Source of the DNA: HGM04593 sp045654645 | Lineage (GTDB): Bacteria; Bacteroidota; Bacteroidia; Bacteroidales; Bacteroidaceae | Assembly: GCA_045654645.1 (NCBI GenBank) | Contig: JAZONR010000073.1 | Span: 1 to 37,021 of the forward strand | DNA: 37,021 nucleotides | Direction of reading: 5' to 3' | Part shown: piece by piece, positions 31,939 to 37,021 of the stretch | How positions within the stretch are numbered: the first letter of the stretch is position 1 | Layout: each line of letters begins with the position of its first letter | Notes under the pieces: model-generated | What the model saw: only the letters and a program-made list of their open reading frames with translations | Told to the model about the DNA's origin: nothing | Databases searched by the model: none | Position numbers and translations under genes: made by a program

Positions 31939-33012
31939 ATGAAATTATTCCCCATTCTCGCCCTGTCGGCCATAGCAATTACAGCTAACGCGCAGGACTA
32001 CAAGATTATAGGTAAAACAGGTGAAAGCCTCGAGAATAAAATGGTGTATCTGATAGACTACAAGGATATGAAATCCTGCGACTCGTGCCTTGTGAAGGAG
32101 GGTGCTTTTAAATTTGAGGGCAACGCCGATGAGCAGAGACTCTTTATGATACGCCCGAAAAGAGGAAGAGAAAGAACCACAGTGGTTGCAGACAAGGGCT
32201 ACGAAGTAACTGTTGATTTCACATCGAATCCAGCAGTCATCGGCGACAACGGGAAGCTGAACACAAAGCTTGCCAAGTTGATGAATATGATTACAGAGGA
32301 GTCGCAGGCCATAAGGACAAAGGGCAGCCAGCTGCAGAACGAGGGCAAGAGCTGGGAGGAGATATCAGAAGCACTCAAACCCGATTTTGAGATGTTGCAC
32401 GCCCTCTACCGCAATAGTATGGAGGAGAATAAAGACAATATGATAGGTGCCTACATTCTCTCAATGGTGGCATCCACACTCTACCCCACCAGCGCAGAAC
32501 TGGGCCAGGCGATAGAGAGAGTGAAATATGCAGACAGACTCACGTCCATAAAGAGAATTTGTACAGAGTTGGAAAAGACCGAAGCGACAAGTGCCGGAAA
32601 GATGTTTATAGACTTTGAAGGCTTCAATATCGATGGAGGCGCATCAAAATTGTCGGACTATGTGGGCAAAGGCAAGTATGTTCTTGTTGATTTCTGGGCA
32701 TCGTGGTGCGGCCCCTGCAAGGGCGAAATTCCCAACATCATAGAACTGTACAACAAGTTTGGTGGCGACAAATTCACTGTCCTCGGCATCAACGTGTGGG
32801 ATGAGGAGGAAAATTTCAAGAAGGCACTAACCGAGGAGGGGATAACATATCAGCAGATTTTTGTACCCAAGAACAACAAGGACAACGCCACAGATATGTA
32901 TGGCATTGGAAGCATACCACAGATAATGATGTTTGGCCCTGACGGAACAATACTCAAACGCGACCTTCGCGGCGAGGAGATGAAGAAGTTTGTGGAAGAG
33001 CAGCTGAAATAA
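31939..33012 (+). CDS. TlpA/ResA-like thioredoxin-fold protein with DUF4369 N-domain
   Basis: 357 residues. Signal peptide 1-18 (ANAQ). Residues of about 20-210 form the DUF4369-type N-domain with a mixed helical insert, then a thioredoxin domain (about 215-357) with catalytic WCGPC in VDFWASWCGPCKGEIPNI and a cis-Pro at GSIPQIMMF. Such proteins are periplasmic disulfide reductases or cytochrome-maturation factors; this DUF4369-TlpA fusion is very common in Bacteroidetes and its target is unknown. Monocistronic. Confidence 0.9.
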   Translation: MKLFPILALSAIAITANAQDYKIIGKTGESLENKMVYLIDYKDMKSCDSCLVKEGAFKFEGNADEQRLFMIRPKRGRERTTVVADKGYEVTVDFTSNPAVIGDNGKLNTKLAKLMNMITEESQAIRTKGSQLQNEGKSWEEISEALKPDFEMLHALYRNSMEENKDNMIGAYILSMVASTLYPTSAELGQAIERVKYADRLTSIKRICTELEKTEATSAGKMFIDFEGFNIDGGASKLSDYVGKGKYVLVDFWASWCGPCKGEIPNIIELYNKFGGDKFTVLGINVWDEEENFKKALTEEGITYQQIFVPKNNKDNATDMYGIGSIPQIMMFGPDGTILKRDLRGEEMKKFVEEQLK

Positions 33013-33025
33013 ATTAACTAAAGAA

Positions 33026-33075
33026 ATTAAACACAAGATGCAGCAACTCACGAGTTGCTGCATCTTGTGTTTAAT
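33026..33075. terminator. Very long terminator stem after the TlpA-like gene
   Basis: A perfect 24-bp stem (33026-33049 / 33052-33075) with only AC between the arms; the core is GATGCAGCAACTC. It lies between the TlpA-like gene and the minus-strand 30-codon ORF/ferredoxin transcript. Confidence 0.85.
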
Positions 33076-33089
33076 ACACGTTCCTTCAG

Positions 33090-33182
33090 TTAAGCCACAA
33101 TGTACATAAAGATATGATAGGCCACCACGCCTATTGCTGTGATTATGGCACTCTTTGCCAATATGTGAAGTAGAAGTTTCAT
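33090..33182 (-). CDS. Possible 30-residue membrane peptide
   Basis: The ORF from the ATG at 33182 encodes 30 residues, nearly all one hydrophobic helix (LLLHILAKSAIITAIGVVAY...). It begins about 20 bases after the ferredoxin terminator hairpin in the same direction, so it would need read-through. No promoter seen. It may be a small membrane protein or chance. Confidence 0.25.
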   Translation of the reverse strand: MKLLLHILAKSAIITAIGVVAYHIFMYIVA

Positions 33183-33201
33183 AATTCCATAAAAAAACAA
33201 A

Positions 33202-33228
33202 GGGGGGCACTTGCACCAAGCCGCCCCC
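33202..33228 (-). terminator. Terminator of the ferredoxin gene
   Basis: GGGGGC pairs with GCCCCC, with an inner CTTG/CAAG stem; on the minus strand CTTTGTTTTTTT follows. It lies 26 bases past the stop. Confidence 0.75.
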
Positions 33229-33253
33229 GTGATGTTTGAAAAAAGCGTTGCTA

Positions 33254-33421
33254 TTATCCCTCGTGTATAGCCTCTGAAGGACAAACGCTTGCACAGCAAC
33301 CGCAATCAACGCACAATTCGGGGTTAATTGAATACTTCTCACCCTCAGAAATAGCACCCTGAGGACACTCATCGATACAAGTACCGCAAGCAACGCAGTC
33401 GTCAGAAATTACGTAAGCCAT
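33254..33421 (-). CDS. 2[4Fe-4S] ferredoxin
   Basis: 55 residues from the ATG at 33421; a longer frame to 33505 runs across the promoter and is rejected. Two complete cluster motifs: CVACGTCIDECP and CVDCGCCASVCP (C-x2-C-x2-C-x3-C-P). It has the pseudo-symmetric form of clostridial-type ferredoxins, a low-potential electron carrier in the cytoplasm of anaerobes. It could serve pyruvate:ferredoxin oxidoreductase or similar enzymes, none of which is in the window. Monocistronic. Confidence 0.95.
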   Translation of the reverse strand: MAYVISDDCVACGTCIDECPQGAISEGEKYSINPELCVDCGCCASVCPSEAIHEG

Positions 33422-33453
33422 AGTTGTAATGTTTAAATTTGTTTTATCGACTG

Positions 33454-33461
33454 CGAATATA
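33454..33461 (-). promoter_or_regulatory. Candidate -7 box of the ferredoxin gene
   Basis: Minus-strand TATATTCG, one mismatch to TAnnTTTG, 32 bases before the start; CTTG 18 bp upstream. Confidence 0.35.
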
Positions 33462-33646
33462 GCTCTTTTTGTGTTCACGCAAGCCACAGCACCCTTATTT
33501 AACATTTTTTCACATCTTAAAATATCCTAATGACACCCTCTTGGCGTGAAATATTCAAAGAAGATTTACATTATTTCGACAGTTGTTTGTATCTTTGCTG
33601 TAAACAGCGAATATACTTGCACTCGCTGCGAAATATCAAAGCAAGC

Positions 33647-33678
33647 TTTGTAATCTCGCTCGCTTATACGTATATTTG
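33647..33678 (+). promoter_or_regulatory. Promoter of the GT2-Stealth unit
   Basis: TTTG (33647-33650), 20-bp spacer, TATATTTG (33671-33678). A second -7-like TATCTTTG lies at 33590-33597. Confidence 0.65.
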
Positions 33679-33704
33679 CGGTAGAGTGAGAGTTGAAAGA
33701 GGCT

Positions 33705-34571
33705 ATGGAACCAAAAGTAAGTATCATAATCCCTGTATATAACACCGCAGCATTGTTGCCACGGTGCCTCGAGAGTGTCGTTTCGCAGACATTGAGCGAC
33801 ATCGAGATTATATGCATAGACGATGGCTCCACAGATGCTTCATACACAATACTGCAACAATGGGCCGCACGCGACAAACGCATTGTTGCCTTGACACAGC
33901 CCAACGGCCGCCAGGGAAAGGCGCGCAACAAGGCTATGGAGATTGCCAAGGGCGAGTATGTGGCAATGATTGACAGCGATGACTACATTCCTGCCAACTA
34001 CATTGAAAAGCTCTACGATGCTGCGCACAGGCACAATGCCGACATTGCAACTTGCGGCATCATAAAGGAGAAGAGGGCTATGGACAAGGTGCTGGCACTC
34101 TATAGCGAGGAGACTGTGGCCGACACAGCAGCCCAAAAACTGAAGCTGTGCAACTGCCCTCCCGACTTTTTCCCGGTAAACAAGCTCTACCGCCGTTCAA
34201 TGTTGAATGTTGCGGGATTGCGCTTTGCCGAGAATGTGCAGTATGAGGATGTTATGTTTGTTTTGCGCGCCCTGTGCGAGAGTAAACGGCTTGTTACAGT
34301 GCCGGGAACAGCCTACCGCTATGTGCTGAACCCCACATCAACAGTAAAGAGCCGCCAAACGGCTGCAAAGCAAGCACAAAAGTATGCAGCACACAAAGCA
34401 ATGGTTGAGTACATCGACGGCAAAGGCCTGACACTGAAAACAAAGCATCGCAACCTGACGGTGAGACATTTCACTCTGTTTGGAATATGCTTATGGAAAA
34501 TAAAGGAGAGAGGGAAACGCAGAACACTGCGACTGTTTGATGCCATCCCGCTATACTCTTGGAACACCTGA
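33705..34571 (+). CDS. Family 2 glycosyltransferase
   Basis: 288 residues from the ATG at 33705, which follows an AAAGAGG tract; an in-frame TTG at 33693 is not needed. GT-A fold: VSIIIPVYNTAALLPRCLESV, IDDGSTDAS, the metal-binding DxD in MIDSDDYI, and a VQYEDVMFVLRAL helix. It adds a sugar to a lipid-linked or surface glycan at the inner membrane's cytoplasmic face. Donor unknown. The Stealth gene starts 10 bases downstream, so they are co-transcribed. Confidence 0.92.
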   Translation: MEPKVSIIIPVYNTAALLPRCLESVVSQTLSDIEIICIDDGSTDASYTILQQWAARDKRIVALTQPNGRQGKARNKAMEIAKGEYVAMIDSDDYIPANYIEKLYDAAHRHNADIATCGIIKEKRAMDKVLALYSEETVADTAAQKLKLCNCPPDFFPVNKLYRRSMLNVAGLRFAENVQYEDVMFVLRALCESKRLVTVPGTAYRYVLNPTSTVKSRQTAAKQAQKYAAHKAMVEYIDGKGLTLKTKHRNLTVRHFTLFGICLWKIKERGKRRTLRLFDAIPLYSWNT

Positions 34572-34581
34572 ATATGATACT

Positions 34582-35577
34582 ATGAAAAACACACAAGATA
34601 AATGTAACTTTCCAATCGACATTGTCTATTTGTGGGTAGATGGCAATGACCCCGAGTGGAAAGCCAAAAAAAACAGATACACCGGCACTGCCGAGGACAC
34701 TACAGCACTTGAAGAAGCCCGCTTCCGCGAGAACGATGAGCTGAAATACTCACTGCGCTCAATAGAGAAATATGCCCCCTGGGTGAACCGCATATTCATT
34801 GTAACAGACGGGCAGACCCCTTCGTGGCTCGACACAACCAACCCCAAGGTGCAGATTATCGACCACTCGCAGATATTCCCTGCCGACGCACTTCCCATCT
34901 TCAACAGCCAAGCCATTGAGAGTGTGATACACAAAATACCGGGCTTGAGCGAGCACTTCATCTGTGGCAATGACGACACAATGCTGGCAGCGCCGGCAAG
35001 CCCGTCAGACTTCTTCAGCGCAGACGGAAGGCCCATTGTGAGACTGCACGGCACTCCGCTGAAAAGGAAGAAGGCCGTAAACAGCAGCGTTTACAGGAAA
35101 CTCATAGTGCAGATGAGAGAGTTGATAGCAGAGAAATATGGTATGCTGATAACCAACCCGCCTCATCACAACCTTGATTCATACAGAATAAGCGATATCA
35201 AACAGTGCGAAGCAGAATTTTCCGATAGGTGGAAGGCTACCGCCTACAGCCGTTTTCGTAGCGACAAAGACATACAACGCTGCATTGTGGGCTACTATGC
35301 CATTGCCACCGGACGCGGTATTATGCGCAAGGTGGGGCGCTTCAACAGAATAAACAGCGTGTGGGGCGCCATAAAGGCAATAGCCACCAACCGCTATGCA
35401 AACGACTCGCGCACATTCCCTATCGCGCTTAAGGATTATGACGCTGTGATGAGAAAATACAACCCACTGATGTTCTGTATGAACGACGGCGAGATGAGCA
35501 CAGATGAGGATTGTCACCGTATGAGCGCTTTCCTGCAAAAGATGTTCCCCGAAAGAAGTTCATTTGAGAAACAGTAA
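34582..35577 (+). CDS. Stealth-type hexose-1-phosphate transferase
   Basis: 331 residues from the ATG at 34582; upstream in-frame starts overlap the previous gene. Conserved region 1 is at the N-terminus (IDIVYLWVDGNDPEW), region 2 follows (ARFRENDELKYSLRSIEKYAPWVNRIFIVTDGQTPSWL ending near GNDDTM), then a PPHH-type segment and a C-terminal domain. Stealth proteins transfer sugar-1-phosphate units to build phosphodiester-linked capsule or cell-surface polymers and are found from bacteria to GlcNAc-1-phosphotransferase in animals. Together with the preceding GT2 it points to a phosphodiester-containing surface glycan. The end is set by a bidirectional terminator. Confidence 0.9.
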   Translation: MKNTQDKCNFPIDIVYLWVDGNDPEWKAKKNRYTGTAEDTTALEEARFRENDELKYSLRSIEKYAPWVNRIFIVTDGQTPSWLDTTNPKVQIIDHSQIFPADALPIFNSQAIESVIHKIPGLSEHFICGNDDTMLAAPASPSDFFSADGRPIVRLHGTPLKRKKAVNSSVYRKLIVQMRELIAEKYGMLITNPPHHNLDSYRISDIKQCEAEFSDRWKATAYSRFRSDKDIQRCIVGYYAIATGRGIMRKVGRFNRINSVWGAIKAIATNRYANDSRTFPIALKDYDAVMRKYNPLMFCMNDGEMSTDEDCHRMSAFLQKMFPERSSFEKQ

Positions 35578-35601
35578 CATATAACTGAGAAAGTTATGGA
35601 G

Positions 35602-35644
35602 AAAAGGCGACTCAAGCAAAATTGTCGCCTTTTTTCATTTTTGC
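35602..35644. terminator. Bidirectional terminator, Stealth gene and manC
   Basis: AAAAGGCGAC (35602-35611) pairs with GTCGCCTTTT (35634-35643), followed on the plus strand by more T residues. The manC stop codon touches the stem. Confidence 0.85.
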
Positions 35645-36697
35645 ATCATTAAGGAAGCGGCGCACATCAACGTCGCCATCCTTGCGACAAATCATAAGCA
35701 CATCGCCGGAATCTACCACAAGCAAGTCTTCAACCCCTTGCAGCACAGCCAGCTTCCCTTTGGGCACCACTACCACGTTGTTACTGCAGTCATACTTGAG
35801 CACAGAGCCACCTGACACAACATTCCCCTCGGCATCCTTGGGAAGGTAGCTATAGAGGGTGTCCCACGTTCCAATATCGGCCCAGCCGAACTCGGCAACA
35901 CTGACATAGACGTTATCGGCCCTCTCCATAACACTGAAGTCGATTGAAGCTGTGGGAAAAGACGTATATATCTCATAGCCACGCTGACGGCGCTGCTGAC
36001 GGTCGGGTATCTCACGATAAATGGTCTCGAGCTCGGCCATCATATCGGGCAAATGCTTGGAGATTGTGTCAATGATTGTCTGCACATTCCATATATATAT
36101 ACCGGCGTTCCAGTAGAACTCTCCACTCTCCACAAAGACCTTTGCAAACTCTATTGCAGGCTTCTCGGTGAAGGTGCGCACCTTGTATATGCTGCCACAC
36201 TCGGGAACGCCCTCGGCCTGTATGTAGCCATAGCGGGTCTCGGGGCAGGTTGGTTTTATTCCCACAACAACAAGTTTGTCGTTATGCGCCACAAAGGCAA
36301 GACCACCGCGCACCACATCGGCAAATTTAGACTCGTCGAGCACCAGCTGGTCGCTCTGCGCAACAACAATATTGGCATTAGGGTTAAGCAGCCTTATGTG
36401 GCAAGCAAGATTGGCTATACTGGGCGCAGTTCCGCGAAAAGCAGGCTCGTGAATAACCTGTGTATCGGGAACATCGGGAAGTTGCTCACGTACAAGGTCG
36501 GTATAATCGACGTGGGTAGATATGATGATATTCTCGGGAGGTACAATGCGCGAATAGCGCTCATAGGTCTGCTGCAGCAGTGTCTTGCCACAACCCAAAG
36601 GATCCTGAAACTGCTTGGGATAGCCTTTGCGGCTCATCGGCCACAGCCTTGTTCCCTGGCCACCGGCCATTATAACACAATAGTTGTTCCTATCCAT
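35612..36697 (-). CDS. manC: Mannose-1-phosphate guanylyltransferase
   Basis: 361 residues from the ATG at 36697; the upstream frame to 36730 is rejected. Nucleotidyltransferase signature VIMAGGQGTRLWPMSRKGYPKQF at the N-terminus, then VVAQSDQLV, the FTEKP loop (about 185) and GEFYWNAGIYIW, GWADIGTWDTLY. No phosphomannose-isomerase domain, so this is the short single-function form. It makes GDP-mannose for GDP-fucose and surface glycans, which fits the adjacent convergent GT2-Stealth genes. Confidence 0.94.
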   Translation of the reverse strand: MDRNNYCVIMAGGQGTRLWPMSRKGYPKQFQDPLGCGKTLLQQTYERYSRIVPPENIIISTHVDYTDLVREQLPDVPDTQVIHEPAFRGTAPSIANLACHIRLLNPNANIVVAQSDQLVLDESKFADVVRGGLAFVAHNDKLVVVGIKPTCPETRYGYIQAEGVPECGSIYKVRTFTEKPAIEFAKVFVESGEFYWNAGIYIWNVQTIIDTISKHLPDMMAELETIYREIPDRQQRRQRGYEIYTSFPTASIDFSVMERADNVYVSVAEFGWADIGTWDTLYSYLPKDAEGNVVSGGSVLKYDCSNNVVVVPKGKLAVLQGVEDLLVVDSGDVLMICRKDGDVDVRRFLNDAKMKKGDNFA

Positions 36698-36827
36698 AAT
36701 GTGATGCCTTTCCTTTATAACGCCGCGCAAAGGTTTTTATTGCAGATGGATGACAGTATAACACATACACGCCACAGAATTCCGTAGTCTGCGGCATATT
36801 TCCGCAACAGACCTCCACGCTCTGATA

Positions 36828-36844
36828 CAAATATAGCAAAGTTA
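36828..36844 (-). promoter_or_regulatory. Tandem -7 candidates upstream of manC
   Basis: Minus-strand TATATTTG (36828-36835) and TAACTTTG (36837-36844), both TAnnTTTG, about 130 bases before the start; a one-mismatch box (AACCTTTG, 36724-36731) lies closer to the start codon. Which is used cannot be told. Confidence 0.35.
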
Positions 36845-36880
36845 TCAATTCCACGACACTAAAAAGCAATAAAAAAACAT

Positions 36881-36914
36881 GAGGCTGGGTCAAAAGTAAT
36901 TTTGGCTCAGCCTC
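36881..36914. terminator. Long hairpin, terminator or insertion-sequence end
   Basis: A 15-bp stem (36881-36895 / 36900-36914; two G-U pairs) with a GTAA loop; core GAGGCTG/CAGCCTC. It lies between manC and the right edge. It may be a terminator for a minus-strand gene beyond the window or belong to the end of a mobile element. Confidence 0.45.
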
Positions 36915-36961
36915 TTGTTTGGAGTAATTTTTCCGTTTTTATCTTCAGATTCGAAGAAATA

Positions 36962-37021
36962 TCATTTTTGTACGCATAAATCCTTTATGCAGCCCGACAA
37001 CATTCTAAATATGCTCCAATA
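36962..37021 (-). CDS. Possible C-terminal end of a gene cut by the window edge (transposase-like?)
   Basis: A minus-strand frame open to the edge reads YWSIFRMLSGCIKDLCVQK then stop, 19 codons. The GAGGCTG hairpin lies 48 bases past the stop. The peptide and hairpin layout are reminiscent of insertion-sequence transposase ends in Bacteroidales, but this is too short to assign. Confidence 0.25.
   Translation of the reverse strand, partial: YWSIFRMLSGCIKDLCVQK

Noticed and set aside
33422..33505. N-terminal extension of the ferredoxin
   Set aside because: It runs across the -7 box candidate, and ferredoxins of this type start directly at MAYVI-like sequence.

Overview
The window looks like chromosomal DNA from a gut- or mouth-type Bacteroidales (Prevotella/Bacteroides-like). 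The evidence is internal. Promoters fit the Bacteroidetes form TTTG-N19-21-TAnnTTTG. Shine-Dalgarno sites are almost absent. The window holds PorT, a type IX secretion (T9SS) component, and two large secreted glycosidases ending in T9SS-like C-terminal tails. Lipoproteins and a TonB-dependent receptor are typical of the group. No rRNA, intact tRNA, CRISPR array or complete mobile element was seen.

Layout. 1-193 is the 3' end of an AbiEii-type toxin gene. 194-995 has no gene but carries a stack of hairpins and a tRNA(CAU)-like remnant, and may hold an undescribed structured RNA. 996-1827 is a tandem pair of related small envelope proteins. 1828-2288 is a palindrome-rich intergenic region with a 24-bp perfect palindrome just upstream of the promoter of a AAA/DUF4143 ATPase (2289-3557). 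A phosphodiester-glycosidase-like protein follows (3686-4279).

4339-12251 (minus strand) holds a 1368-residue sialidase and a 1226-residue GH95 alpha-fucosidase, both with T9SS-type tails. 12457-13614 is a flavodiiron protein. 13817-19735 (minus strand) is a tight five-gene run: TonB-dependent receptor, calycin-like lipoprotein (ATGA overlap), GH123/DUF4091 hydrolase, TPM-domain protein, LemA. With the sialidase and fucosidase it suggests harvesting of sialylated, fucosylated, HexNAc-bearing host glycans, although no SusC/SusD pair is present.

19794-25177 (minus strand) holds housekeeping and envelope genes: a YqiA-like hydrolase, porT, an ABC-F ATPase, a small secreted protein, a LolD-like ATPase and tcdA. 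From 25283 onward come asd, an acyltransferase, frr-rsgA, a DUF2007 gene with an unusually strong Shine-Dalgarno site, rplS, a 5'-nucleotidase split into two genes in swapped domain order, a TlpA-like thioredoxin, a 2[4Fe-4S] ferredoxin, and a surface-polysaccharide set (GT2, Stealth-type sugar-phosphate transferase, GDP-mannose pyrophosphorylase). The right end may be the edge of an insertion sequence. Most convergent gene pairs are separated by very long, near-perfect bidirectional terminator hairpins.
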